In this document: in pieces, positions 1 to 7,995 of the stretch
Layout of the letters: each line of letters opens with the position of its first letter
Numbering within the stretch: the stretch's first letter is position 1
From: Shewanella sp. MR-4
GTDB taxonomy: Bacteria; Pseudomonadota; Gammaproteobacteria; Enterobacterales; Shewanellaceae
Direction of reading: 5' to 3'
Length of the DNA: 64,000 bases
Assembly (NCBI RefSeq): GCF_000014685.1
Contig: NC_008321.1
Coordinates: 124,001-188,000 of the forward strand
Notes under the pieces: model-generated
Databases searched by the model: none
What the model was told of the DNA's origin: nothing
What the model saw: only the letters and a program-made list of their open reading frames with translations
Made by a program: the position numbers and the translations under genes

Positions 1-1
1 A

Positions 2-367
2 ATCATGTGGGCTGGCCCGAATGCGGTGATTGGTGGCCTGCTGTTTGGCTTTGGCATTGTGCTGGCAGGTGGTTGTGAGACGGGTTGGATGTATCGCGCC
101 GTCGAAGGCCAAGTGCATTTCTGGTGGGTTGGTTTAGGCAACGTGCTGGGTTCAACCCTGCTGGCCTATTACTGGGATGATTTAGCCCAGCCATTAGCCA
201 CAAGTTGGGACAAGGTTAACCTGCTCTCTAGCTTTGGCGATAAGGGCGGTTTATTGCTGACCTATCTGCTGCTGGCGCTGTCGTTTGCGGCCATGTTGCT
301 GTGGGAAAAACGTTTCTTTGCCCGTAAGGCGAAGCGGGATGAACAACTGATCGCGGAGGCGGCGTAA
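2..367 (+). CDS. yedE: YedE-type sulfur/selenium transport protein, C-terminal part
   Basis: Partial gene: the frame is open to the window's left edge, so the true start lies outside. About 120 C-terminal residues are visible. They are mostly membrane segments, including the glycine-rich GGLLFGFGIVLAGGCETG stretch typical of the YedE/YeeE (sulf_transp) family, whose conserved cysteine lies in GGCETG. A lysine/arginine-rich cytoplasmic tail ends the protein. The family is an inner-membrane carrier for thiosulfate or related sulfur/selenium species. The stop overlaps the yedF start by one base (TAATG), which indicates translational coupling and a shared function. The symbol rests on family resemblance and the yedF neighbour; substrate is not shown by the sequence. 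Confidence 0.8.
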   Translation: MMWAGPNAVIGGLLFGFGIVLAGGCETGWMYRAVEGQVHFWWVGLGNVLGSTLLAYYWDDLAQPLATSWDKVNLLSSFGDKGGLLLTYLLLALSFAAMLLWEKRFFARKAKRDEQLIAEAA

Positions 368-600
368 TGAGTCAATATATTCCAGATTATCAACTCGATA
401 TGGTGGGCGAGCCTTGCCCTTATCCTGCCGTGGCAACCCTTGAGGCCATGCCAACGCTGAAACCGGGGGAGATATTAGAAGTGATCAGTGACTGCCCACA
501 ATCAATCAATAACATTCCACTCGATGCCAAGAATCATGGCTATAAAGTGCTAGAAATTGAGCAAAACGGACCAACGATTCGTTATCTGATCCAGCGCTAA
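367..600 (+). CDS. yedF: TusA-family sulfurtransferase YedF
   Basis: Small 77-residue protein of the TusA/YedF/SirA fold. The hallmark CPYP motif (GEPCPYP, Cys at about residue 17) near the N-terminus carries the sulfur or selenium-accepting cysteine. A second cysteine lies in the ISDCPQS segment, where YedF proteins usually have one. The length matches the family. It is coupled to the upstream yedE gene by a one-base stop/start overlap, so both are probably one operon in which the carrier imports sulfur and this cytoplasmic protein accepts it. The operon is closed by a clear hairpin terminator about 30 bp downstream. The exact physiological acceptor is unknown. Confidence 0.85.
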   Translation: MSQYIPDYQLDMVGEPCPYPAVATLEAMPTLKPGEILEVISDCPQSINNIPLDAKNHGYKVLEIEQNGPTIRYLIQR

Positions 601-630
601 TTGAACCATTCGAGGCCATCACGGCAAATA

Positions 631-657
631 AAAAGCGCTGCATTGGCAGCGCTTTTT
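631..657. terminator. Bidirectional Rho-independent terminator
   Basis: A perfect stem AAAAGCGCTGC / GCAGCGCTTTT with a 4-nt loop lies between the converging yedF and M48 peptidase genes. It has A and T tracts on both sides, so it can end transcription from either strand. Confidence 0.85.
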
Positions 658-661
658 GATC

Positions 662-2005
662 TTAGCCTTGGCAATCGGCTGGTAGATATTCGTCGGGAAT
701 ATCGTTACTACTACATACCCAAGTGACGTTATTTTGCTCGTCGACTTGAGGTGATAAATACACATCAAAGCCTTGATAATCCCCTAAGGCTTCGCCGGCA
801 ACAAAACCAACAATCCCCTCGGAATAAAGGTTAAAGGTGGTTAGCTGTTCATCAGTAAAGCCAAGCGGCTCTATCTCGGTCGGCCAGGCTTTATGGGTTT
901 GGTAGTATTGAGTCAGCACCTCGGTAATAGGGGCTAATGACTGGTGCAACTGATCAATATGCTCGATAGCCAGTGCAGCATCGGGCACTTTAGCGGACTC
1001 AGTGTCCATTTGCGAAGTACTGGTAGCGTAGTTGGCATCATCATAGTTAATGCTGGCTGCGCCCGCTTTCTCTTGGTATTCCTTATATGCGGGAATCGCG
1101 ACCGCAGCGGCCACACCGATAATCGCCGCAAGGACGATAATCCCGCCGCCCGCCGTACCCATGCGTGGCATAAACAGGCTAAAGATGTAGGCAAATACAC
1201 TGCGAGAAGGCGCTGAATACACTTTACCTTGCGCGGTCGCTTGTACTCTTGCCATACGTTTTGTCAGCCATGGATAGCTGCTATTGAGCTCATGGAAGGA
1301 CATCCAAAATCCGCTCGACTCTTGGGTTTGGCGAATATATTGATCCACATTCATCCGTTTCCACTGCTCAACCCCAGCGGCTAATACGGCAACCGCATTG
1401 GTGGCCGAGCGTAAGCTATTGCAGCAACGCAGACCGTGTAGATCGCAGGTGTACTCGCAGGCGCGGGCGTAGGCGGCGCCCACTAACGGCAGCCAAGTGG
1501 CGAACACTAACAGTGGCTCTTTACCAATATGGTTACGGCGAATATGGCCAAGCTCATGGCCGATATAGAAGTTAAGGGCGTCTTTATCGGACTCGAGTGC
1601 ATCCACAATCGATGAGAACAGCACTATGTAGTTACGGCGCAGGAAGCGGGTGGCGAGGGCATTTAGCATACCATCGGCCGCTAACAGGTAGGCGCGGGGC
1701 GGTTCTTTCACCTCTAAACGCTCACAGCAGGCGAGGTATTGCTTGTGTAAGTCGGGGAACTGCTCAGGGCTGATCTCAACTGCAGTGCCCTTTAAATAGC
1801 TGATAAACGCCGAGTGGGTGAATAGATAAATGATGAAAAACATCAGCACATAAATCAGGGCGAGACCTTTGGTGGCTAAGATCAGCACGGCCCAAATCAG
1901 TCCCGAAATAATCGCTAAAATTGTAAACAGTGACTTTTCTTTCGAATAGACGGTATCGGCCATTTGAATGGGGTTGTCGTTCCCTGTACTAATCGCTTGT
2001 TCCAT
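662..2005 (-). CDS. M48 family metallopeptidase fused to a type IV pilin-like C-terminal region
   Basis: Predicted membrane zinc protease of 447 residues. Two hydrophobic segments (about 27-45 and 46-65) precede an M48 domain with the zinc motif HELGH at 150-154 and a probable third ligand Glu184 in ACEYTCD. Residues 286-312 (GGIIVLAAIIGVAAAVAIPAY, then KEY) closely resemble the N-terminal helix of type IV pilins, and the C-terminus (TWVC ... YLPADC, Cys430 and Cys445) resembles the disulfide loop of major pilins. The leader-peptidase site and Glu5 are absent, so the helix probably serves as a membrane anchor. The ATG at 2005 is preferred over an upstream in-frame start because AAAGGATCA lies just ahead of it. 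The substrate is unknown. It follows the coiled-coil gene on the same strand and may share its transcript. Confidence 0.75.
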   Translation of the reverse strand: MEQAISTGNDNPIQMADTVYSKEKSLFTILAIISGLIWAVLILATKGLALIYVLMFFIIYLFTHSAFISYLKGTAVEISPEQFPDLHKQYLACCERLEVKEPPRAYLLAADGMLNALATRFLRRNYIVLFSSIVDALESDKDALNFYIGHELGHIRRNHIGKEPLLVFATWLPLVGAAYARACEYTCDLHGLRCCNSLRSATNAVAVLAAGVEQWKRMNVDQYIRQTQESSGFWMSFHELNSSYPWLTKRMARVQATAQGKVYSAPSRSVFAYIFSLFMPRMGTAGGGIIVLAAIIGVAAAVAIPAYKEYQEKAGAASINYDDANYATSTSQMDTESAKVPDAALAIEHIDQLHQSLAPITEVLTQYYQTHKAWPTEIEPLGFTDEQLTTFNLYSEGIVGFVAGEALGDYQGFDVYLSPQVDEQNNVTWVCSSNDIPDEYLPADCQG

Positions 2006-2121
2006 GTTGATCCTTTTCCTAGTGAAATAACAAAGCGGCGTGAAAATAGTCAATTTCACTAGGAAATTCAATCTCTATAACTGGAATAACCGATAATTTA
2101 CCTTTAAGTGCTAAAAATGGC

Positions 2122-2736
2122 TTAAGGTGCCAATACGGCGGTGCCATTTTTAATCGCGTTTTGCGCTAGTTCGTAAACCTGCTTCTCGGCCACATCGACT
2201 AACGCTTGGTGTTCTTCGCCGAGTTGTTCCATCTCTTTGCCCATCACATCCATCGATGCGCTTAGGCTTTCAATTTGCGCGTTAACCTCAGCATCTTTTT
2301 CCCCGGAGGCGATATTGGCGACGAGTTTGCTGGTTTCGGCGCTGATGGCATCGCCCTTAACCTGCATTTGTTCACCCAGACGCTGCATCTTCTCGCCTTG
2401 GATTTGCATTGGGCGCACAGCCTCTTTCACCTGATTAACGAGAGCCGGATCGGTAATCACATAGCGGTTTCCACCAGTCTTAACCCACAGATAGTCCGTT
2501 TGATAAGCATTGCCTTGGCGTTTGAGTTTGTTCCAATCTTGGCTCTCACCCGCGCCTATAGTGAGTTCGCCATCTTGACGCACATAAATCCACGAAAAAT
2601 CGTGATAATTGCGACTATTGATCGAGATTTGGGTGTCGCTAGATGATTGGGTGCTTGCCTGCTGTGCTGCCCAAATCCCACAGGGGATAAGTGCGAGGAT
2701 TAATAAACCGCCGAATATTTTGGTGTGAGTGTTCAT
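2122..2736 (-). CDS. Periplasmic coiled-coil protein of unknown function
   Basis: A 204-residue protein with an N-terminal signal peptide or anchor (hydrophobic residues about 8-24). A globular part of about 75 residues contains FSWIYVRQDGELTIG and YRYVITDPALV-like strands, and a long helical coiled coil runs from about 101 to 185, rich in Gln, Glu, Lys and Met (KMQRLGEQMQVKGDA type). No named family is recognised with confidence. Start chosen at 2736 because AGGAAG precedes it; an earlier in-frame start would add a poor leader. It lies 116 bp upstream of the M48 peptidase gene on the same strand. The cluster of TGTCCGC repeats starts 97 bp upstream, so the gene is probably controlled by the same factor as the DUF4097 lipoprotein near 37 kb. 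Confidence 0.6.
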   Translation of the reverse strand: MNTHTKIFGGLLILALIPCGIWAAQQASTQSSSDTQISINSRNYHDFSWIYVRQDGELTIGAGESQDWNKLKRQGNAYQTDYLWVKTGGNRYVITDPALVNQVKEAVRPMQIQGEKMQRLGEQMQVKGDAISAETSKLVANIASGEKDAEVNAQIESLSASMDVMGKEMEQLGEEHQALVDVAEKQVYELAQNAIKNGTAVLAP

Positions 2737-2832
2737 AATGCTTCCTTGTATAGGGATAAGTGTGATGACCCACTGACTAGGCAGAATATGTGCCAACTAA
2801 ATATTCAATATTTATCAATCAAATAAAAACAC

Positions 2833-2906
2833 TGTCCGCTTGATAAGCCTAAAGTGTCCGCACTTTGGCTGTTAATGTGTCCGCGCGATTGTCCGTTGAG
2901 TGGACA
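2833..2906. promoter_or_regulatory. Cluster of TGTCCGC direct repeats (candidate operator)
   Basis: TGTCCGC occurs at 2833-2839, 2855-2861 and 2878-2884, with TGTCCGT at 2890 and an inverted GGACA at 2902-2906. Start-to-start spacings are 22, 23 and 12 bp, close to two, two and one helical turns. This is the pattern expected of tandem sites for a dimeric regulator such as a LytTR-type response regulator. The same heptamer is repeated upstream of the DUF4097 lipoprotein at 37364-37394. The regulator itself is not seen in the window. Confidence 0.55.
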
Positions 2907-3067
2907 CTCTTGGGATAACGTCTGTGACTGCACTACACTTATTCGGGTTTATGAAATGTAGAGCTGCTATTGAGGGGTATTTTGCTTAAGTCAGCTTAGG
3001 TTAAGCCGAGATAAGGTTAGCTATGGACAAGAGATCGCTCGGGGTCCTAGATAAAGGGAATGAAACA

Positions 3068-3454
3068 ATGAAATTTACTAAGATAATCAATATGAAAACC
3101 GCCGCAGTGGCGGGACTTTTCGCCATGACGCTAGGCACGCCTGCGATGGCTGCAGAAAAACCGTCCTTTGATTGCAGCAAAGTGCGCGCCGGCAGTATCG
3201 AGGAGCTGGTGTGTCAGGATGAGGGCTTAATTAAGCTCGATCAACAACTCGCCGAGGTGTATACCAAGGCCACGGAAAAAGCCAAAAACGAACAACCGCC
3301 CACCCTCAAAGCCATGCAGCGAGGATGGGTGAAGGGGCGTGATGAGTGTTGGAAGAGCGAAGATAAACGCGCCTGTGTTGAATCGACTTACCAGACGCGG
3401 ATTGCCGAGTTACAGGCGCAGTATCGTTTGGTGGAAATTTGCTGTTATCGGTGA
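3068..3454 (+). CDS. LprI-like (DUF1311) secreted protein, C-terminally truncated
   Basis: Secreted protein of 128 residues with a signal peptide ending near AMAAE (residue 29). An LprI/DUF1311 domain follows: FDCSKV ... EELVCQDEGL, then LKAMQRGWVKGRDECW and CVESTYQTRIAEL. Its four cysteines match the family's disulfide pattern. Members bind or inhibit lysozyme, and relatives usually continue past AQYRLV into a second domain. Here the similarity stops at about base 3432 and six unrelated residues (EICCYR) lead to a stop. The opposing DUF481 remnant begins at the same place, which suggests a deletion. ATG at 3068 chosen because a GGGAATGAAACA leader precedes it. The remaining domain could still fold and be secreted, but the gene is probably a remnant. 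Confidence 0.65.
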   Translation: MKFTKIINMKTAAVAGLFAMTLGTPAMAAEKPSFDCSKVRAGSIEELVCQDEGLIKLDQQLAEVYTKATEKAKNEQPPTLKAMQRGWVKGRDECWKSEDKRACVESTYQTRIAELQAQYRLVEICCYR

Positions 3455-3839
3455 CATCTATCGCCGCCTCGGCACTGCCGCTGTAGCGCCATTCTGACTG
3501 GTTTAAGGTCTCGGAATAGATTAATTCACTGATGGGGATTTGCCTTTGATTGATTATCACAAAGCTCTCTAAGTCAGAGGCTTGAATCGTGACCTCCTCT
3601 ATCGAGCGGTTGATGCTCCAGTGCTGTGACTCACGGGTTTCAAAGCTGCGAACCGCGCTGCGTTCGATAGTGATTTTAGGGGCGTAGCTGGGCTTAATCA
3701 CCAGATTCTGTTCATCTAGGGCTTTAATTTCACCTGTGATTTTATCGCCATTGGTGAGAAACACTGTATCGGCAATCGCCGGATGGCTCAGGGCACAGAG
3801 CAAGAGGGCAAGGCTGAAATTGAGGTTGCGTTTGGGCAT
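3440..3839 (-). pseudogene. DUF481 (YdiY-like) outer-membrane protein, 5' fragment
   Basis: The first ~131 residues are a clear DUF481 family start: a signal peptide ending near HPAIA, then DTVFLTNGDKITGEI, the typical GDxxTGxI opening, and EWRYSGSAEAAID, which normally begins the outer-membrane barrel. After about base 3440 the similarity ends. The frame stays open to 3306 only by running backwards over the LprI-type gene, so the last residues are nonsense. Intact members are more than twice as long. The whole beta-barrel is therefore missing. Together with the shortened LprI gene, this points to one deletion that removed the facing 3' ends of two convergent genes. Confidence 0.65.
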
Positions 3840-3962
3840 CTTGCATCTGGCTCACATGGGAAATTAAGGCCTGGTGCAGAGTCTAGCTTATCCTGCCTAC
3901 CACAGCCGAGTGAGATGGCAAGGAATGGAAACTCATGCTCAATTCCTTACCCGTATCGTTCA

Positions 3963-4583
3963 TTAGCGTGAATTAATCTCGGTGATTTTGAGGTTGAGCA
4001 GTTGTTTTTGCCAACGGCTTTTATCGACACCTTCAACCCAAATGACCGGACTCTTACGCTGCTCACCTTTGCGTAGGTAAGTTTCTGGCATGCGGAAAAT
4101 CGCTTCCCAGATGTCGAGCTTCTCGGTTTTGAGCAGGGTGCCATCGTCGGCAAAGAAACTGGTTTCCACTTCAACTAAGGTCACATGTTCACCGCTGGTG
4201 CTGGCAAGCTCGAAGGTCAGGCCGAGTTTATCGCCCTTCCATTGACTCTCTCTGAAGGTGACTTTAATGCCATCTTTAGCAGTAGAGCCTAAGAGCTCTG
4301 GGCGCGCAATGGCGTTCGCCGTTAGCGTGGTGACAGGTTTGGCGGCTTCAACGGCCACTGGAGTTGAAGCTACGGCCGCAACGCTGGGCGCGGCTGCAAC
4401 TGTGGCTACCGCTGGCGCTTCGGCGACTTTAGTCTCTGTGATGATATATTCCCAAGTGAAGTCATCTTTTAATCTGACTTGAGCGCCATTCTCTAGGGTG
4501 ATGGTCGCCACATCGGCCGCCATCACAGATGAAGAGAGCAACAATAATGAGCTGAGCGCGCTGAGGCGAAATGAACTGGGCAT
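3963..4583 (-). CDS. DUF3157 family protein
   Basis: A 206-residue exported protein with a signal peptide (cleavage near MAADV, about residue 22). The conserved opening TITLENGAQVRLKDDFTWEYI is characteristic of the DUF3157 family of Shewanella and Vibrio. An alanine/valine-rich linker (about 52-85) follows, then a C-terminal domain with VTFRESQWKGDKLGLTFEL and FRMPETYLRKGEQR. No biochemical role is known. A GGAG box lies upstream of the ATG. It stands alone on this strand, about 120 bp from the DUF481 fragment, and is divergent from the DUF1090 gene. Confidence 0.7.
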   Translation of the reverse strand: MPSSFRLSALSSLLLLSSSVMAADVATITLENGAQVRLKDDFTWEYIITETKVAEAPAVATVAAAPSVAAVASTPVAVEAAKPVTTLTANAIARPELLGSTAKDGIKVTFRESQWKGDKLGLTFELASTSGEHVTLVEVETSFFADDGTLLKTEKLDIWEAIFRMPETYLRKGEQRKSPVIWVEGVDKSRWQKQLLNLKITEINSR

Positions 4584-4775
4584 GGTTTCTGGCTCCGATA
4601 TCCGTCTGAGTCAATATTTTGCCCTAACATAAACAATTTACTGCCATTAAGTCACTGTCTAAGTCGCATTTGTACCAATAAAATCGATTTTAAATCCCGA
4701 CAATACAGCTTGTGCTTGTTGGCTGTGGCACTATCAATCCAAGAGCAGTATTTAAGTCCGCTAAAGGAGATTGCC

Positions 4776-5159
4776 ATGTTTTGTCGATATGGATGCTTAA
4801 TCGCATTATTGTGCAGCGGGATTGCCACCGCGCAGGAGGATGCGCCCAAGGGCTGCGGAGCAAAATTGGCGGCAATTGAGGCACAGCTTGCTGAGGCTAA
4901 AGCGGCGGGAAATCAAAATAAGGTCAATGGATTAACAACAGCACTGGAGGCGGTTGTCGCCGATTGTGAGGATGACTCCCTATACGCCGAGCGTTTAGCT
5001 AAGGTCGAGGCCAAACAGGCTAAATTAGTCGAGCGCCAAAATGAACTCAGCGAAGCCATCGCTAGTGGACAGTCGATGGAGAAGATCAGCAAAAAACGCC
5101 AAAAGGTCGCAGAGGCGCAGGCTGAGCTGCATCAAGCCGAGACCGAATTGGAACAATAA
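4776..5159 (+). CDS. DUF1090 (YqjC-like) periplasmic protein
   Basis: A 127-residue protein with a signal peptide (cleavage near ATAQ, about residue 19). The DUF1090 pattern follows: GCGAKLAAIEAQLAEAKAAGN, then GLTTALEAVVADC, with two conserved cysteines. The rest is a highly charged helical region (KQAKLVERQNELSEAI ... KRQKVAEAQAELHQAETELEQ) likely to form a coiled coil. E. coli YqjC belongs to the same family; the function is not established. Start at 4776 is fixed by the AAAGGAGA box just ahead; the longer open frame upstream has none. Confidence 0.75.
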   Translation: MFCRYGCLIALLCSGIATAQEDAPKGCGAKLAAIEAQLAEAKAAGNQNKVNGLTTALEAVVADCEDDSLYAERLAKVEAKQAKLVERQNELSEAIASGQSMEKISKKRQKVAEAQAELHQAETELEQ

Positions 5160-5391
5160 CGGCAGTAAAACCGAGCCGAAAGGGAACCATTGTCGACTCA
5201 TGCGGCATTTTACATAGATACGCCCTTTGAGCACTGGGTCTCGGATGCTAAAATCGTTTTAAAAATATATGGTTGTGAAATATTTGTTGCACAGATGCCG
5301 CAGTCGCACGTCATGTGCTCGCAACCTTAAGCCCTTATCTTGGCATGGCTGACCTGGGCAGATAACCCAGCCGTTTTTCTAGGAGTAGATT

Positions 5392-6660
5392 GTGGATCAA
5401 GAAATTCGCCTTCAAATCTCGAACTGGCTATCGAGTATCGGGATCGACAGCCAACCATCCGACGGCATATCGACCAGCATTATGCTGCTTGCCTGTGTGC
5501 TGGTGGCGGCCATTGCCTATTTTATTATGCGCCGCGGGGTGATCCGTGCGGTCAACATGGTGATCCTGCGCTCCAAGGCGACGTGGGACGACGTATTTAT
5601 GCGTTACCGGGTGCTGGAAAAGTTGGCAATGTTAGTGCCTGCTATCGTGCTAAACCTTCTGGTGCCTATAACCTTAACCGAGCATCCCGTACTCAGCAGT
5701 TTAGTCGACCGTCTATTGAGTATTTGGTTGGTGATCCTGATGATCCGCGCCATTTACGCAGGGCTCGATGCGGTTAATGAGATTTCCGATGTCAATTTGG
5801 TCAGCCGCCGCTTGCCGGTAAAAAGCTTTGTGCAGCTGATTAAACTGTTTCTGTTCTTTGTCGGTCTGATCGTGTCGATTTCTGTACTGGCGGATCAATC
5901 ACCCGTGTACTTCCTCAGCGGTTTAGGTGTGGCAACGGGTTTTGTGATGTTAGTGTTCCGCGACACCATTTTAGGCTTCGTGGCGGGGATCCAGCTGGCG
6001 GCTAACCGTATGGTCAGCAAGGGCGACTGGATCCAGATGGACAAATACGGCGCCGACGGTGCGGTGGAGGAAGTGTCCTTAACTACGGTCAAAGTGCGTA
6101 ACTGGGACAAGACCATCACTATGATCCCCGCCTATGCCTTAGTGTCGGATGCGTTTCGTAACTGGCGAGGTATGTCGGAGTCGGGCGGTCGCCGTATCAA
6201 GCGTGCGGTCAATATCGATATCAACAGCATTAAGTTTTTAACCGAGGAAGAGCGTAGTCGACTCAGTAAAATCAATTGCTTGAAAGAATATTTCCCTGCC
6301 AAGATCAGTGAGATCCAAGAGTCGAATGCCAAAGTGTCGGATCTGGATATGAAGGTCAATGGCCGCCATCTGACCAACGTTGGTACCTTCCGCGCTTATT
6401 TGCAGGAGTACCTGCAACGCCATGATAAAGTGCACAAAGATATGACACTGATGGTGCGCCAACTGGCTCCAACGACCGAAGGTTTGCCGATTGAGATTTA
6501 TATCTTTACCAATGATACACGTTGGGCCTTTTATGAGGCGATACAAGCGGATATCTTCGATCATATCTTTGCCGTGTTGCCCGAATTTGGTTTACAGGCC
6601 TTCCAAGCGCCGACGGGCAACGATATCCGCAGTCTAAAATCGGTGAAAGTCGAGGGCTAA
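5392..6660 (+). CDS. MscS-family mechanosensitive channel, YbdG-like
   Basis: A 422-residue inner-membrane channel. Membrane segments lie near 27-47, 76-95, 103-124 and 146-166. The pore-lining helix follows (about 172-205), with the Gly/Ala-rich LGVATGFVMLVFRDTILGFVAG. An MscS beta domain (about 206-260) includes VSKGDWIQMDKYGADGAVEEV and ITMIPAYAL. The long C-terminal cytoplasmic domain and overall length match E. coli YbdG, which gates at low tension and contributes to osmotic protection. The start is GTG, placed by AGGAGTAGATT directly upstream. It overlaps the converging LysE-type gene by four bases. Confidence 0.85.
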   Translation: MDQEIRLQISNWLSSIGIDSQPSDGISTSIMLLACVLVAAIAYFIMRRGVIRAVNMVILRSKATWDDVFMRYRVLEKLAMLVPAIVLNLLVPITLTEHPVLSSLVDRLLSIWLVILMIRAIYAGLDAVNEISDVNLVSRRLPVKSFVQLIKLFLFFVGLIVSISVLADQSPVYFLSGLGVATGFVMLVFRDTILGFVAGIQLAANRMVSKGDWIQMDKYGADGAVEEVSLTTVKVRNWDKTITMIPAYALVSDAFRNWRGMSESGGRRIKRAVNIDINSIKFLTEEERSRLSKINCLKEYFPAKISEIQESNAKVSDLDMKVNGRHLTNVGTFRAYLQEYLQRHDKVHKDMTLMVRQLAPTTEGLPIEIYIFTNDTRWAFYEAIQADIFDHIFAVLPEFGLQAFQAPTGNDIRSLKSVKVEG

Positions 6661-7280
6661 TCCCGACTGACTAAGATGGCGGCGAGGGTGAGAAACACGC
6701 CGCCGCTGGTACGGTCAAACCAATGCAGTTTGTTGCTGGCCTTTAGGCTCGGGGCCAGCACATTGGCCATAGAGGCGTACAGCATCACAAAGCTAAAATC
6801 GACCAGCGCCCAAGTGAGGGCAAGAATCGTCAGTTGCGGCATTTGTGGGGCGGTTAAATCGATAAATTGTGGAAATAACGCCGCAAAAAACAGTAAGTCT
6901 TTAGGATTGCTGATCCCCACTAAAAATGCCTGTTTATAGAGTTGTTTAGCAGTTCCTTTTCCTTCTGTTTTCGTCACTTCCAGCTTTTGCCCCTGCGACT
7001 TGGTGAGCACGAGTTTAATGCCCAAAAACACCAGATAGGCGGCGCCGCACCATTTGAGCAAGCTAAAGCCGTATTCCGAGGCGCTGATAATGGCGCCTAA
7101 TCCTGCCGCCGAAGCGGCCATCAGCACCAGCACGGCGCTGACACTGCCAAGCCCTGTGGCTATGCTACGTTTTTTGCCGAAATGAATGCCGTGGGACATA
7201 GACAACATGGCGATAGGCCCTGGGGAAATCCCAATTAAAACAATCGCAAAAAGATAGAGTAACCAAGTCTCGGTCTGCAT
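6657..7280 (-). CDS. LysE/RhtB family translocator
   Basis: A 207-residue inner-membrane protein with about six hydrophobic segments. The family's N-terminal signature is present (LFAIVLIGISPGPIAMLSMSHGI, with the SPGP motif), as is GISNPKDLLFFAALFPQFI in the middle. LysE/RhtB proteins export amino acids or related small molecules; the specific substrate cannot be read from the sequence. It lies 26 bp upstream of the acyltransferase region's end and its stop interleaves with that of the MscS-like gene. Confidence 0.8.
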   Translation of the reverse strand: MQTETWLLYLFAIVLIGISPGPIAMLSMSHGIHFGKKRSIATGLGSVSAVLVLMAASAAGLGAIISASEYGFSLLKWCGAAYLVFLGIKLVLTKSQGQKLEVTKTEGKGTAKQLYKQAFLVGISNPKDLLFFAALFPQFIDLTAPQMPQLTILALTWALVDFSFVMLYASMANVLAPSLKASNKLHWFDRTSGGVFLTLAAILVSRD

Positions 7281-7305
7281 GTTTTGCTCCGTAATTCCTT
7301 AGGCA

Positions 7306-7866
7306 TTAACGTCGGTTGTCTGGCGTATAGTCGGGGATCGTTTTGGGATGACGCCCTTTAATGCTGCGGTAAAAACGGAGGATTTCCGCCATATCTTGTT
7401 CTATTTCTTTTGGTTGCAGTGGCGGCTGGATCACCACGGCCTTACGGGCAAAGTCTAAGCCCACAGGCACTATGGGTACCTGCGCCTTGGAGGCGATATG
7501 GTAGAAGCCGCATTTCCAGCGGGTCACAGGGCTACGAGTACCTTCGGGAGCGAGCGCGAGTTTATAGTCGGGTTGAGTGGCAAACAACTGCACGGCAGCA
7601 TCGACTAAATTATTGTTTTTACGCCTATCCACTGGGCTGCCTCCGATAGCGCGGAACAACCAACCCCAAGGCGGAATAAACAACTGATGCTTACCGAGGA
7701 AGTGTATACGGGTGTTTAAGGCGCCGCGGGCGAGCACGCCGATGATAAAGTCCCAGTTACTGGTGTGTGGGGCAACAATCACAATGTATTTGGCTTGATT
7801 GGGGAGTTCCCCCTGGATTTGCCAGCCTGAAATTTTAAGTAGCCAGCGGCATAAATGTGTAAACAT
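7306..7866 (-). CDS. PlsC-type 1-acylglycerol-3-phosphate acyltransferase
   Basis: A 186-residue acyltransferase. The catalytic HX4D motif is HTSNWD (His34, Asp39), and the acceptor-binding EGTR motif is at 108-111 in LAPEGTRSP. A GGSPVDRR segment near 76-82 is a further conserved block. It is shorter than E. coli PlsC (about 245 residues) and lacks strong membrane helices, like the many stand-alone PlsC paralogues of Shewanella. It may act in phospholipid or other lipid acylation at the inner membrane. The LysE-type gene follows it by 25 bp on the same strand, so both may share a transcript. Confidence 0.8.
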   Translation of the reverse strand: MFTHLCRWLLKISGWQIQGELPNQAKYIVIVAPHTSNWDFIIGVLARGALNTRIHFLGKHQLFIPPWGWLFRAIGGSPVDRRKNNNLVDAAVQLFATQPDYKLALAPEGTRSPVTRWKCGFYHIASKAQVPIVPVGLDFARKAVVIQPPLQPKEIEQDMAEILRFYRSIKGRHPKTIPDYTPDNRR

Positions 7867-7995
7867 AGTTTGGTGCTCAGAGTCGAAAAATGAATAATAT
7901 CATCAGCTTTTTTTAATTATAAATCGGCTTAGACAAGATAGTCTGTGCCAAATTCGTTATAGTACATTTTTACCTGATTGTTGGGGAGGGATACT

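Noticed and set aside
5340..5777. 145-codon frame overlapping the start of the MscS-like gene
   Set aside because: Out of frame with a gene of clear family; no independent support.
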